Source: Ceratodon purpureus | Lineage: Eukaryota > Streptophyta > Bryopsida > Pseudoditrichales > Ditrichaceae | Length of the DNA: 64,000 nt | Reading direction: 5' to 3' | NCBI GenBank assembly: GCA_014871385.1 | Contig: CM026426.1 | Coordinates: 102,714,355-102,778,354 of the forward strand | In this document: piece by piece, positions 11,708-23,853 of the stretch | Layout of the letters: each line of letters begins with the position of its first letter | Numbering within the stretch: the stretch's first letter is position 1 | Position numbers and translations under genes: made by a program | Notes under the pieces: generated by a model | The model's database searches: none | What the model saw: only the letters and a program-made list of their open reading frames with translations | What the model was told of the DNA's origin: nothing

Positions 11708-13596
11708 ATGGGTAGAAAGGGGAAGGAACCGGCGGAGGAAGGACAGTTGGTGAGAGTACAACGGGTCATGCCGTTGCTGCCGGTAGAGGAAGAAGAGAAG
11801 GAGCTCCTCCGGGCCGCCTTAGATGTCATGGGCTGTAAGCTCCTATTGGACAAGGCGTGGGGTTGGAAACATTCCCTTCCGGCCCAAGAGATCCTCGTCA
11901 AGAACCCCGAAAATCGAGGAACCATTCGGGGAGAACCGGAGCAGTGGACGACACAAGACTGGAGGGATACGTATGGCTTCACCAACGTTGGAGAGATCTC
12001 AGCGCCAGAGGCCCGGGAGTTTGTGTGGGGGTATATCAACTTATCAAGGGGTCCGGAGACCGGAGAGAAGGGTGGGACCTGGACGACATCAAGGATCCGG
12101 AGGCCCGGAGGGTAGTAGGGTTTATGAACCCTATTTTCCATCCGGAAAAGCCCAAACGAATAACCATCAAGTGGGCGTCCATTTTCATTGGGGCCATGAT
12201 CGATGAGTTCTCCGTAGACTGGGGCCTCATGATAAAGACGATAGTCGACCGGCAGGTAGCCAATCTCCGGAAGACCAAGAAACAGGCCACCTGCCTTCCG
12301 TCTTTCCTCATTCACCTCTACCATCACCGGGGGCTGTTGAACCCTAAGGAGATCCGGGAGTACGATGAAATCAAGAGCCTGCAGCAGTACGCCGAACCGG
12401 AAGAAGTGTCCGATCAGGACGATGATGAAGATTGTATCGAGGTCTCCCCCACGCCGGCTAAGAGACCTCGTTCCAGCCCGGAGAAGGGACAGCCGTCCGG
12501 ATCACCTCGAACTCCCACCCCGACCAAGCGAACCCTGAATACGGAAGTCCACAAACCCACCGGACCACCGGAGCACACCGGGGACCCGTGCCAGGACTTA
12601 GTCAACCTTTCGGAGCAGGTGTCGGCGTATGCCTAGTTCCTTCAGTCAAGTAGGCAGATGGAGGGCCGGTTGGCTAAGGAGGTAATTTCCCTTACGGGCT
12701 CGGACCGGTTGGAGGAGTGCCTGGGTATCCTTCGCAAGCACCGGGACTTAGCCAGTCTCCAGACCAAGCACATCGACAGGATAGAGCAGTACCGGGAGAA
12801 GATTCACAAGCTCGAGCAGGAGGTGCGTGATGCCCATAAGGATTTCAATGACGCCCGTGACCGGGCAGCCTATGCCATCCAGTCGGTCGTCGAGGTCAAG
12901 GCCACTTTAGCCCTTCCGGTGGATGTGGCCAATCAGTGCGCCGTTTACCAAGCCTTCTTGACCCGTCAACCGGATCCGGTAACCTCGAAGATCGTGAAGT
13001 TCATGCACGACCGGACGCAGGTGATGAGGGACACTTGGGTGCAGATGAAGAACATGGTGGAGATCATCAGTGCCGCAAAGGCCAGTTCGTCAAGACCACC
13101 AGAGCCACCGGCAGATCAGGAGGAGCCCAGACCACCGGCCCCAACGAGGGAACCGGCAGAAGTGCCACTTCCAGCTTCTGCGATACGGTCGACCATCCGG
13201 TCAGTCCAACAGGATATAGGACAGCCGCTGGAGGATCCTATCCCGGATACCTTGAGCAGTTTGCACACTCTGCCCACACTGGCTGGAATCGAGACTGTTA
13301 ACCCCGGAAGCATTTCTCTGGAACCGGACCAAGGCCCACCACCGGAAGACTTTGTGCCGGTACAGGGATCTCCGGAACATCTCCAGGTGGATCTCAGCGC
13401 AGTTCCGGTGGCGGCACGATCTCCATCCCCGGCGGTTCAAGCAGGACGATCCCGGAAGGCCATCGACCAGTCGGCAGCTGATACTCCGGAAGAAGGCCCC
13501 TCGCTGAAGAGGCTAAAGAAGGGACTATTGAAGAAGGAACGGATGGACGGAACCCGGCACAATCCCCGGTCGATAAGAACAAGGAGTAGAAGTTAG
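11708..13596 (+). pseudogene. LTR-resident ORF, copy 1 (helical protein with coiled coil)
   Basis: Starts at ATG 11708, shortly after the TATA box. The first frame reads to about 12,050 and continues after a one-base shift in another frame through GFMNPIFHPEKPK, WASIFIGAMIDEF and PSFLIHLYHH. It then meets TAG (12634-12636) and continues in the same frame as a 312-residue segment with a long coiled coil (about 12,700-12,900) and a Pro/Ser-rich tail ending in basic residues. The solo LTR ORF at 20703 has the same layout and a recognisably related sequence, so this is a real protein family and not chance. I do not recognise it; a Gag-like or chromatin-binding accessory role is possible. The identical shift and TAG occur in the second copy at 24345. 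Confidence 0.65.
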
Positions 13597-14658
13597 GATA
13601 AGGACCGGATAAAATGGCAGCGACTAACGATGGGGCTCAAGTGCACCCGGCTGCCAATCCGGATAGATAGCGGCAGTAACTAGGAATAGAAGGCGGCCAC
13701 CGGTCCGGGATTCCCGGATTCAAGATCCGGAATTTCTGGATCTCGGTGGGCCACTTGGTCGCTTTAGGATCGATAGGTTTTAGTATTTAAGCTGGACGTT
13801 TTTCCAAGGCCGGGGCCTTTGTTTTGTACGCCGTTTTGTTGTTGCAATTAAGAATATACTTTTGGATTTGTTGTGTCAACCGGCTGCTGACGGGTCCGTT
13901 GCCGTATGGTTTGTTGGTACTATTGTCTTCAGTAGTGTTCCGGAGGAGTGTTGATCAGTGGGATAGTTTGGAGAGCGCCCGGAGAGACTGGGGAGGTGTC
14001 TAGCGTCGAGTCTTGACGGTTTCCTGTCCCGGAAGGAGTCCGGAGGGAAGGAGAGACGTACTGCAGCAGGGCTGGTATTCTTAAGGACACAGGAGGGCCG
14101 TGTGTACACCGGGATCCGGAAACGGACTGGTTGCTTCCTGTAGATGGGATAAAAGCCGGATGTCTTACTGCGAACCAATCCGGAAGGGAGATGATCTAGT
14201 TAGAATGCCGTACAGCCGTAAGGTGATGTCATTGTAGTATGAATTCCGTATCCATAGCCGGCACTGAGTAGCTATCCGGACCGGTACCTGGCCATACGGA
14301 AGGATTATTACTCCACTTCTCGGGTGGTAGATAGGAACAGTGGGGTGTCCAGCCACTTAAAGTCACGGGAAGGTGGAGAATCCAGCCACTTGAATGGATA
14401 GACGGATCAGTGGGAACCGGCCACTAGTCTAAAAAGCCGGAAAAATAGGAAGGAGGCAAAAACTACCGGATCAGGCCAACCGGTCGAAAGACGGAATACG
14501 GTTGGATCTGGGTGGTGATTTCCGTTATGATCTAAAAGGAAGAAAACTATAGGTCTTCGTGGGAACGAACACGGAGTGGTTTACTTTGGAGGGTAATTTG
14601 AGTGATTTAAGTGCCTTCCGGAGGAATACGGATACCACGTCGTGCTACATGTGATTTT

Positions 14659-14678
14659 TGGCGCCGCTGCTAGGGACC
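14659..14678 (+). promoter_or_regulatory. tRNA primer-binding site
   Basis: TGGCGCCGCTGCTAGGGACC follows the 5' LTR end by 9 bp. It closely resembles the TGGCGCCGTTGCCGGGG site used by many plant Ty3 elements and is complementary to a tRNA 3' end finishing CGGCGCCA (Asp-type). Confidence 0.75.
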
Positions 14679-14742
14679 TATATGATTTTCTTCCTCCTGA
14701 TTTCTACGGTTGTCACTAAGCCAAGTCAGGTTGTAGAAAACG

Positions 14743-16309
14743 CATGAATCCGAATTCTGAGCCGGAAGGAGTACGGAGGTCTAGTAGAAAGAAGAAGGGT
14801 GATCAGGAGCCGGAAGCCAGACCATTCGTCACCACTAGAGCTTGCTGAAGACACTGATCAAGAGATAGCCGGGACTTACGGATCCGGAGGTCAGGGTGGG
14901 ACAGTACCACCCGATCAGGTGGCCGGAGGGCCGGTAGCGGGTCTTCCTATGGCACGGACGTTCTCTAGACTCAAGTATCGGAAGTTCCGGGGCGATGGCC
15001 GGGAGGACGTGGACGAATGGCTAAGCGAGTTCAACGCCACGGCTGCCGCCAACCAAAAGGACGAAGCAATCAAGTTACAGTTATTCCAGGGACTACTCAA
15101 GAAGGAGGCACTCCAGTGGTACCAAGAGGAACCGGACAACGTGCGATGAAATTGGGGTTTGCTATCAGCTGCCTTCCGGAGGGCATTCTGAGAGGTAGGA
15201 GGAGAAGCCCGTACATTGGGAATACTTAGTAAAATCCGGATGGAGCCGAAGAGTCAGTCCGCCAGTACGGATAGAGGGTTAGAAGTTTAATTCATAAACT
15301 AAGTCTCGGAATCGCAAATAGCATCCAGGTAGAATGGTACGTCGCTGGGTTACCCGACCGGATGGGGTTCCAAGTAAGGCAGATCCGACCCCAGACACTG
15401 CCGGAGGCTATCGAGGCCGCTCAGAACTATGAGAACTCCAAGCAATCCATATGGCAGTACCGTAAGGCAGGGAAAACTTCTAGGCGTCTACGCAAGATCC
15501 GAAGAAACTGGGATTCTAGTTCAGAATCCAGTGGATCCAGTATCGAAGATAGCTCGGAAACCGGAAGTAGCAGCAGTGAATAGGATCGCTCCCGCCGGAA
15601 GGCGTCAGGTGGCAAGGGCTACCGGAAGGAGAAGGAACGGACGATAGTCCGAGTGAAGGAGGAATACCCATCGGAGAAACGAATGATTAAAGATCTGGTG
15701 AACAGCATTGAAGAACTTAAAGTCCAGATGGCAGAAGAAAAGAAGGCACGGAAGGCGCTACCCACCGTCCGGAACAATGTGTGGTGCACCAACTGCGGAA
15801 AGCCGGGACATTACAACCGGGAATGCCCACATGGAGCAACCAAGAGAGTGCAGTTTGTGGATGAAGAGGGGTCAGTATTCTTTGCGGAACCTGCTTATGA
15901 AAAGGAGGAAGTGGAGATGCTACCGGTTTACCACGTAAACCCTGCCTATGGCCGTGGACAGATGATGCAACCGGTTATGAGGCCTCGACCCGGAATGGAT
16001 TATCCATCCGGTGGACATCCGCCCCCGCCCAATCCGGCAAATCCACCTGTCTCCATAGAACGTCAGTTTGGATGTTGTTATATTTGTGGAGAAGCCGGTC
16101 ATTATGCTAACAATTGTCCCCACCGAGGAGGTCAAGGCGCACCGTTGGAACTTCCATGTCAAAACTGTGGTCAGTACGGCCATAAGTCACCCCAATGCCA
16201 ACAGCCGGTTAGACCTAGGGCCATCTATAAACAGGTGGAAGAACCTCCCTGTGAGCGTACCGGACTCAACTACGGACACAAGGATGCCGTCGAGAATCCG
16301 ACAAGTTGA
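14743..16309 (+). pseudogene. gag of the Ty3-type element
   Basis: A candidate start ATG at 14743 opens a frame that closes after about 38 codons. Capsid-like homology (FRGDGREDVDEWLSEFNA, ALQWYQEE) continues in another frame to TGA near 15149, then in a third frame from about 15,330 (VEWYVAGLP, then an acidic Ser-rich stretch). The end (15653-16309) is intact and has three CCHC zinc knuckles: CTNCGKPGHYNREC, CYICGEAGHYANNC and CQNCGQYGHKSPQC. This is the nucleocapsid part of Gag, which packages element RNA. At least three frameshifts or stops make it non-functional. Confidence 0.82.
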
Positions 16310-16318
16310 CGGTTACCG

Positions 16319-18571
16319 GTGGAACCACGAGGAGAGACTGGCGTGGGTATCCATCAGGTCAGTTCACGTAGTTCCACCCGGAAACAGGATTCAGAAAAGA
16401 AGAGGAGGAAGTCCGGTGTCCGGACAAGGTCACAGAGGAAGGAGAGTAGCCGGCCGGAATCTTCAGAGACTTCCGGGGAATCAGAGAAGGAGGTGCCTCC
16501 GGAGACGGTCCCGGTTGAAAAAGGGGTCAAAACCTTACCAACTATGCCGGACATTGGACCGGAAGTAATTGCTGGGTTACCTCAAGTGCGGGAGGACCGG
16601 AAGGTGACATTCAGTGAGATTCCGGAATTTACTCAACCGGAAGTCCGGGCGAAAGCCGACAGGTACGATATCCTCCAAGATATCCAAGCCCAGCCGGCCA
16701 ATGTCACCATCGTATAACTGTTACATGATAATCCTAATTATCAAAAGCAGGTTAAGTCAGGCTTAATCCGGACCCGGAAACGGAAGATTAAGCTGCCTTC
16801 CGTCGCCGTCAATTTTGCCGAGATGGAGGATTTCAGGGCGCCGGAGATAGCTGTAGAGATCGACGGATGTATTATCCAGAAGGTACCGGTAGATGGAGGA
16901 TCCGGAGTAAATCTACTACTTGAGAGTACGGCCAACGATTTGGGGTACACTGTCTTTGAGCCTACCAATCAGACCCTACGGATGGCAGACCAGTCTTGAG
17001 TAGTACCAGTGGGAAAACTATCGGCAGTACCTACAAAAATTTCCGGACTCACTTACCCGCTCAACTATTTGGTTATCCGGGTGGAGGAAGGAAATCCGTT
17101 TCCATTATTACTAGAGCGACCATGGCTATATCTAGCCGGAGTCAAGGTAAATTAGGCAAAGAAGGCTTTTACTTTCGGAGATCCGGCTGTTTTGCTATTG
17201 TGGAAACCGGAGCTCCACCTGGGGGAAACAAGTGAAACGGGTGGGTACACCTCTGACTGGATGGGGTCGGAAAACTCGGATTCCCTGCAGTCATATCATG
17301 TCCAAGAGTTTCGGGAGATATCGGAAGAATATCTGGGTTTCCATAACCCGGTACCGGAACAGAAGCCGGATGGGACCGAAGTACTGAACCGACCACCGGA
17401 AGTCAGGAAGGACGATGACATGGCCTTAGGAGAAGCAAGCGTTCCATTGACCTCCGAATGGATTAAAGAGCAGTTTGCGTCCAAGGTAATTAAAACAGAG
17501 ACATCCGGGTCAAGGACCACTGACCTACCATGGTCAGCCCTACCGGGGGCCGTAGGAACGGATGCTACTGAACCGGTTAAGAACGTTGTAGCACCGGAGG
17601 ACTACAAAGCAGTGAAGACGGAAGCCGGGAGGACTTTCTATCTGGGAAAGGGACTAACGGACCGGGAGCGGGCGCAGTATTTGGAACTGCTCACGGAATA
17701 CGATGACGTCTTCGCCTGGCTCCCATCGGATCTGGTGGGTATACCACCGGAACTAGGCGAACACCACATCGACCTAATGGAGGGAGCGGTTCCGGTTCGC
17801 CAAAGGCAGTACCGGCTCAACCCAAAGTACTCGATGATGGTAAAAGAGGAACTAGATAAACTGCTGGAAGCCGGTTTTATCTATACAATGAATAACTCCG
17901 AGTGGGTGTCACCTATTGTGGTGGTACCTAAAAAGTCAGGGCCGGATGGTAAGGTCAAAATCCGGGTATGTCAGGACTTCCGGAAGTTGAATGCGGCCAC
18001 GAAAAAGGATCATTTCCTTTTACCTTTCATCGACATGGTGCTCGACCACGTGGCCGGTCAAGAATGCTTCAGTTTTCTAGACGGGTTTTCCGGATACAAT
18101 CAGGTATCCATCCGGAAGGAGGACCAACTGAAAACTACTTTTACCACCGATTGGGGCACCTACGCTTTCAACCGGATGCCTTTCGGGTTGTGCAATGCTC
18201 CCGGAACTTTTCAACGGTTGATGATGGACATATTTCAGGACTTCTTAAAACATTTCTTGGAAGTCTTCATTGACGACTTTGCGGTGTTTGGCCGATGGGT
18301 GGAACATCTGGACTATCTCCGGAAGACGTTCCAGCGATGCCGGGAAACTAAGCTCAAGCTCCATCCGGGTAAGTGTTTTTTCGGTATGATAGCCGGACTC
18401 TTGCTCGGACACATAGTCAGCCGGAAGGGAATAGCAGTGGACGTCGCAAAAGTGATAGTCATGTTGGCCCTCCTTGCTCCCACCAACCTCCGGGAACTCC
18501 GAGGATTTCTGGGTGTGTGGGATACTACCGGAGGTTCATTGAGAATTATGCCCGGTTGGCAATGCCACTGA
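16319..18571 (+). pseudogene. protease and reverse transcriptase of the Ty3-type element
   Basis: One frame runs throughout, broken by TAA (16715-16717), TGA (about 16,997) and TAG (about 17,150). The aspartic protease motif is VDGGSGVNLL (near 16,890) with the family's LLLERPWL block near 17,120. Reverse transcriptase follows: WVSPIVVVPKK, CQDFRKLN, FSFLDGFSGYNQ with one catalytic Asp, RMPFGLCNAPGTFQ, and FIDDF carrying the Asp pair (Phe instead of the usual Tyr/Val). Beyond RGFLG near 18,510 the frame shifts. It copied element RNA into DNA; now dead. Confidence 0.88.
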
Positions 18572-18816
18572 CGGAGCTACTCAAGAAGGAAGAGGAGTAC
18601 CTCTGGACGGCAATCCGTCAACAGGCCTTTGAAGAATTGAAGAGACGGTTGGTCACAGCCCCTATACTAGCACCACCGGATTGGTCAAAACCTTTCCATG
18701 TCACTTTGGATGCCTCCAGTTGGTGTGTGGGAGCGACATCTTCCGTCTACCATATTCGGGAGGACGAAAGGGAGGACCAGGATCTTCAGCGGATTAAGAA
18801 CTATCTCCAGACTTAG
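18510..18816 (+). pseudogene. RNase H region, mostly deleted
   Basis: After a frameshift the connection domain continues (GYYRRFIENYARLAMPLTEL, then WSKPFHVTLDASSWCVGA). The RNase H fold then breaks off: WCVGA is followed within a few residues by the REDEREDQDLQRIKNYL linker normally found before integrase. Roughly a hundred residues, including most catalytic acids, are missing. A TAG at about 18,814 closes the segment, in frame with integrase. Confidence 0.75.
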
Positions 18817-20058
18817 AGGTATCCGGAAGGACTGAGTAGGGAGGAGAAGAGTGTGTTCCAGCACCGGGTGGCACCGTATTTTCTAGTCGGAGAATTGCTT
18901 TTTAAGCTAGGGGCGGATGAAAAACTCCGACGCTGCCTAGAACCCATCTATCGCCGGAAGGTCATCCGGGCTCTGCATGATGGACCGGCCGGAGGACACT
19001 ACGCATCCGTCATCACCGTACAGAAGATCCGCAAGGCCGGATACTGGTGGCCACACCTTCACCGTGATGTTCATCAAATTATAAAAGAATGCGACCCCTG
19101 CCAACGGATAGGAGCTCCTGCCGTCCGGCATCACTGGCCGCTAACTCCCATTGTCCCCCTAGCACCGTTTGAAAAATGGGGAGTCGATTTTATTGGGCCA
19201 ATTCAACCATTAGGCACACAGAGGCACCGGTACATCATTCTGGCGACGGACTACGCCACCAAGTGGGTAGAAGCTAGGGCCACCCGGAAGAATGACGCCG
19301 AGACATCCGCCCGGTTCATATTCGAAAGGATAATGATGCGGTTTGGCCATCCGTTGGAAATAGTGAGCGACCGGGGAACACATTTCCTGAACGAAGTGGT
19401 GGCCGGTCTGACCAACCAGTACGAAGTCAAACACCGGAAGACCACACCGTACAATCCCAAGGCAAACGGATTGACAGAAGGTGCCAACGGAATAATTTGT
19501 AAGATTCTGACCAAGGTAGTTACCTCACATAAGACGGACCGGGACCGGAAACTGACCTCAGCCGTCTATGCGTATAACACGGCACACAAGAGTACGACTG
19601 GACGGACTCCGTATTATTTGGTATATGGACAGGAGGTACTTCAGTCCATCGAAACGGAAGTAGAGACGTTGAGGGTGCTCGCAGCCAACCACGGAGATAA
19701 AACGGATGCCCTCGACCACCGTCTACAGGTTATCGACGGGATGGAGGAAGACCGGATGGAGGCATTGGAAAGAACAAAGGAGGTCCAAGCCAAAAGAAAG
19801 GAAGTGTATGACAAGCGGATCACAATGGACAAAGGGATTGAAGAAGGGGGATGGGTTCTAGTCTATGACAGCCGGTACAAGAATTCTCCGGGTAAGTTAC
19901 ATACTCCGTGGATGGGCCCGTTCCAGGTTGATAAGATTTATTCCAATGGGTCATTACAACTTTCAGATCTAGAAGGCTACCCAATGGACACTAGGGTGAA
20001 TGGATCCCGGGTCAAACTATATAGACCGGATGACGTTCGCGAGGACGCTCACGAGTGA
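18817..20058 (+). CDS. integrase of the Ty3-type element
   Basis: Open from just after TAG (about 18,814) to TGA at 20056-20058. It has the HHCC zinc domain (H..GGHYA..., CDPCQ), core DDE residues in WGVDFIGPI, VSDRGTHF and NGLTEGANG, and a C-terminal GPFQVDKIYSNG module typical of Ty3 integrases. It would insert element cDNA. It was presumably made as part of a Pol polyprotein, so it lacks its own start; the nearest upstream frame is closed by TAG. This is the best-preserved protein of the element. Confidence 0.88.
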   Translation, partial: RYPEGLSREEKSVFQHRVAPYFLVGELLFKLGADEKLRRCLEPIYRRKVIRALHDGPAGGHYASVITVQKIRKAGYWWPHLHRDVHQIIKECDPCQRIGAPAVRHHWPLTPIVPLAPFEKWGVDFIGPIQPLGTQRHRYIILATDYATKWVEARATRKNDAETSARFIFERIMMRFGHPLEIVSDRGTHFLNEVVAGLTNQYEVKHRKTTPYNPKANGLTEGANGIICKILTKVVTSHKTDRDRKLTSAVYAYNTAHKSTTGRTPYYLVYGQEVLQSIETEVETLRVLAANHGDKTDALDHRLQVIDGMEEDRMEALERTKEVQAKRKEVYDKRITMDKGIEEGGWVLVYDSRYKNSPGKLHTPWMGPFQVDKIYSNGSLQLSDLEGYPMDTRVNGSRVKLYRPDDVREDAHE

Positions 20059-20066
20059 AAAAGGGG
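20058..20066 (+). other. polypurine tract
   Basis: AAAAAGGGG lies between the integrase stop and the 3' LTR start (TGTGGAAAG, 20070). It is the usual plus-strand primer site. Confidence 0.7.
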
Positions 20067-20069
20067 TAA

Positions 20070-20177
20070 TGTGGAAAGTGATTTCCAAGGTTGGCACACC
20101 GGAATACTAGTTCCGGTAGGAAAAATGATAAAAATTTAAAAATTTTGTGTTAGGAATACGGAAGTACTACTTAGATA
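20070..20177 (+). repeat. 3' LTR, first 108 bp (interrupted)
   Basis: Matches 11116-11223 with a few substitutions and ends in AGATA, the left copy of the target duplication made by the solo LTR insertion. The LTR resumes at 23854. Confidence 0.88.
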
Positions 20178-20543
20178 TGTGGGATCCGAGAAACTCAGAA
20201 TAAACCGGAAAAGCCTCATCCGGAGTTAGTATTCCAATAATTTTTCATTTTTTTTCGGTTAATTAGGTAAAAACTAGCTAGATACTAGCTGTATTAGAAG
20301 TTAACACAAACCGGATACTCCAGAAACCTTAAAACAGTTAACGCAGGAAGTATTCTCGGAACCTGGATTCCGAAACTCGGAAGAGAAAACACGGAACGGG
20401 TGGACGATACGAGTACTGACCGTTACTGTAACCGCGTCAAGGATCCGAAACGACGCGGAAGTCATCATGACCCGGATAGGCGTCTAGCCCGGTACGGTGG
20501 CGGCTGCAATTACGGGCCGCCACAGCGTTTATGATGCCTGGGG

Positions 20544-20550
20544 TATATAA
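20544..20550 (+). promoter_or_regulatory. TATA box of the solo LTR
   Basis: TATATAA about 370 bp into the LTR and about 155 bp before the ORF start, the same relative layout as in the other LTR family. Confidence 0.65.
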
Positions 20551-20702
20551 GCGAGGGTGTTAGGGTTTGGAGTTCCTTTTTGCGAACTGGGAGTAGAGAG
20601 TGAAAGAGCGGTGAGGTGTTTTTGTCTTTTCCGATTCACCGGCAGTTGGATTGCCGGGTTTCTTGCTGTCGGATCGTAGAGGGAGAGAAGTAAGGCGTAG
20701 AA

Positions 20703-22739
20703 ATGGCGCACGTGCAGTGTAGAGTCCTTAGTCCCGGTACTCCGGTGAGGGAATCGGAGATGGAAGAGCTGATCGTCGACCTCACCCGGATGAGGTGCGA
20801 GGGGTTGTTGTCACGGCCGTGGTTACTGAAGAGTGAGGTGATGGTGAGGGAGGTCCGGGAAGGACCGGACAATAGGTGGGATAATACGATGCGAGGCAAG
20901 CCCACGCTGTGGAATGCGGAACAGTGGGCGGCAGCTTACGATTTCGAGCAGATCGGGCTCCTTTGGGCGACCCGGACGGATAGATACGTGCAGGATAAGT
21001 TTCACGGAAAGATCCATAGGAATAATGGATACGAGATAGACGCCTGCAAGGATAGGAGGCAGTGGCAGGTCTTAGCCTTCCTCGTTCCGATCCTGTATCC
21101 GCTGAAACCGGAACAGGTCACCATTACGGTCGGGAATACCATCCTCGGAGCTTACTCGGGAGAACGTCCGGTGAATTGGGCCGCACTCATGGCGGAAGTT
21201 GTGCAGAAGATGGTGCCGGGGATCGGAAAGAAGCCGACCCCGGTCTCCCCTTTCCTCTTCCACCTTTACAAGGCGTATGAGTTGCTGAGCGATAAGGAGG
21301 AAGAGACTTATACGATCGCAAAGAACTTCCTCAACTTTTCGGAGATTCCGCCCGGAATGGAAGCCGATCCTAGGGGCGAAACCTCGGATACAGCATCCAC
21401 GGTACAGGAGGACGATACGAAGGAGGTTCCGAACCCCGGCACTACTGGGGCTCAGTCCAGGTCACGATCGGAGCGCGCTGCGTCGCAGCACGCGGAGCCT
21501 TCTATGGCCCGCGGAGATACGGAACGGAGGGAGGTCAGTTCCGAGCGGGGGTTTCCGGTTGAGCTATTCCGGGGGATTCGATAGGAGACTCACCGGGCGC
21601 AGGCTTCTTACGATCGGATCGAGACACTGTTCCGGAGAGTCTGTACATCTCTAGGAGGTTGCTTACCGGAGGAGGTGATCCGAGAGGTGTAATTGTTGAA
21701 AGACGCCTCAAAACTTCGGAGTGAGAAGAAGCAGCTCGAGCTTCAGTTGCAGGAGCTGACGAAGGAACTGGCGGCGAAGAGCGAGGAGATCCGGAAGTTC
21801 CATGCCGAGCAGGAGGGGACCTTGGGGGAGCTTCGGACGTTGGTAGGGAGTTCGGGTGCGGTAATCAACAAGGCCCAGCTGTTTGATGAGAACGTATTGC
21901 AGCCGGCCGATTTCGAGAACAAGCAGAGGATCATCATGATCCTCTCCAAATGCGAGCACTCGATGAACCAGATCCTGAAGAAGGTTCGGCAGCTGCTCAA
22001 TCCGAGTACCAGAAGGCCTAGTACTGTAGTTGCTGGTCGGAACCTTCCGCTCCCCGGATCTCCCTCTTGGGCCATTGTAGGAGAATCTCGAGGAGTAGGG
22101 TTCCGAACCCCAATAGAGCGTAACCTCCAGCTCAGGGAGCGGATGGCAGCCGACGCGGACATCTTCATGACGAACCGGACGATCGCGGAGGTGATCCGGG
22201 AGCACCAAGCACAGGTGGCGTCACCCGGAACCAGTACGGTCCAGCAGAGCTGCGCGATCCCCACCGGTCAGGCGGAAGTTACCGGAACTTCAGTCACCGA
22301 GAGGCGGATCGAGGAGAGGACGGTTAGGAGGCAGGTGACCCGGTCCGTGCCGCCGGATGTTCTCCCACGACTCGGAGAGGAGGTGATCATTGCGAATTAC
22401 CGAGGAGAGATAGCGGGAACGGAATGGGGACGAGCCATTTCACCACCCGGACGGACCCGGGTAACTCAGGAGGGGGGACTTACCCTTTCACCCACAGCCA
22501 AGACCGGAACGGTGACGCCTACTCCCACCGGAACGCCAGCAGCGGATTCCCCTTCTGACAGTGTCGGTGCTCGGAGAACTTTGAGGAAGAGGAAGGAGCC
22601 GGCAGAGAAGGGCACCATTACGATTTCAGAGTCCGACTCGGAGACTTATGCGAGCTCTCCGGTTGGGACAGCCAGAACTGGGACTCGGACCCCTACGACC
22701 GGAACCCCTCACGCACATATGATACCAAAGTCTCCCTAG
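20703..22739 (+). pseudogene. LTR-resident ORF, solo LTR version
   Basis: From ATG 20703 one frame covers 293 codons to TAG (21582-21584), continues to TAA (about 21,690), then opens again for 348 codons to TAG (22,737-22,739). The N-terminal part resembles the 11708 ORF: W-x2-x-x-W spacing, a PILYPLKPEQVTITVG block parallel to NPIFHPEKPKRITIKW, and FLFHLY parallel to FLIHLY. The second part has a coiled coil (about 21,700-21,830), a helical block ending QLLNPS, then a long Thr/Pro-rich tail and basic residues. The stop falls at the same domain junction as in the other family. Function unknown; two shared domains argue for selection in the past. Confidence 0.65.
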
Positions 22740-23853
22740 TCTCCCAAGAACCGGATCGTTACTCGGTTGTCCTTGGAGGCCCAGGCGAAGGAGTCAAAGG
22801 CGGAACGGAGTGCTAGGCGTAAGGCGGAGCGAGCAGCAGGGGTAGGCGGATCCGAGCCGCGGGTGACCAGGTTGAAGGATCGCGAGCAGGAGAGCCACAA
22901 GAAGACAAAGAAGGGGTAGATTCCTCTCGCTGCCACTGGCCGTAACTTTCCGGATTTATAGGAGTAGATTCCGGATCGGGAGATCCGGTTTAGTCGTAAA
23001 GTAGAATTCCAGGTAGATAATTAGGGATTAGGGTTTTTATTGAACTACCGGCGCCGCCGCTTTTGTGAAAGCCCCTGCTTACTTAAACGGGGAAGGCGAT
23101 GCAGTCCGGGTCTTCGTTTTGCAAATTTTTCTCCCTATATTCCTTATCAGTAAAGTATTCGTGTTTTGCAAGTACTGTGCGTGATTTCCCGCTAAGTGTG
23201 AATGATCCGGGAAGGATATGAGAGTTCCGCTGTAGCTCGGATAGGAAGGTGATGGGAGTTGTGACGAGGCCCGAACCGGAAAGGTGATGGGATTGAGCGG
23301 AAAGATTTAGTGGATTGTCGTAGGAGTGAAGCCTCACTATTCCGTCCCCAAACCAACCTCATACGGAATAGCCGTCGCTAGGGTCGAAGCGGATCAAGGA
23401 TTACTTGGTCTGGCTCCCTGAACTTCTGAAGAGGTTCCGTGCACAGTGAGAGGGGGAGTCGGAACGTGGTACGGGTCGCCTAGGGATAATCGGATCCTGC
23501 TTCTTCCAGATCCGGATTGGTTTGTCGTTGTAGTCTCACGGATCCGAAAGGATCGACTGTGTGACCTGCTAGCCAGAGTATTCTAGGACAGTCGTGAGAC
23601 GGTAACTGATACGAGACGTTGGGGTTTGTGGACGAAACACCTGATAAGAGAGAGAAAGAGAGAGAGAGATAGTTAAGGGGTTACGTTTCGAGGACACTAT
23701 CAGAGCAGTGGCAAGGCTCGAAACGATTAGAAGTAACTACTTGGTGAAACACTATTGAATCCCTGGACGATACTCGGAACTAAGTGACAATACGGAAGTT
23801 TACGCCCAATCAAGGTGCTATCCGGATGTAAGTTGTGTTTCCGTGTTCCGACA

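Larger units (their letters stand above)
11116..14649 (+). repeat. 5' LTR, 3534 bp
   Basis: It begins TGTGGAAAG and ends CTACA, 9 bp before a tRNA primer-binding site. The start matches the 3' LTR start at 20070, just after the polypurine tract. It contains a TATA box, a two-part ORF (11708-13596) and about 1 kb of non-coding sequence (13597-14649). It is exceptionally long and protein-coding. The final boundary is inferred from the CA end and the primer site, since the 3' LTR is truncated. Confidence 0.8.
20178..23853 (+). mobile_element. solo LTR, 3676 bp, of a related family
   Basis: It starts TGTGGGATCC, ends TTCCGACA and is flanked by AGATA on both sides (20173-20177 and 23854-23858). 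Removing it restores the 3' LTR to match the 5' LTR exactly across the junction. No gag/pol lies within it, so it is a solo LTR left by LTR-LTR recombination. Like its host it is about 3.6 kb and holds a TATA box and long ORFs. The non-coding end (22,740-23,853) includes a short GA-rich run near 23,643. Confidence 0.87.

Noticed and set aside
11470..12327. 285-codon minus-strand frame inside the LTR (and its copy at 24107-24964)
   Set aside because: It lies opposite the plus-strand LTR ORF that has a homologue in another LTR family; this frame has no such support.
23693..23711. TATCAGAGC resembling an initiator-Met tRNA primer site
   Set aside because: It lies inside the solo LTR, about 150 bp before its CA end and AGATA duplication, so it is not positioned as a primer site.
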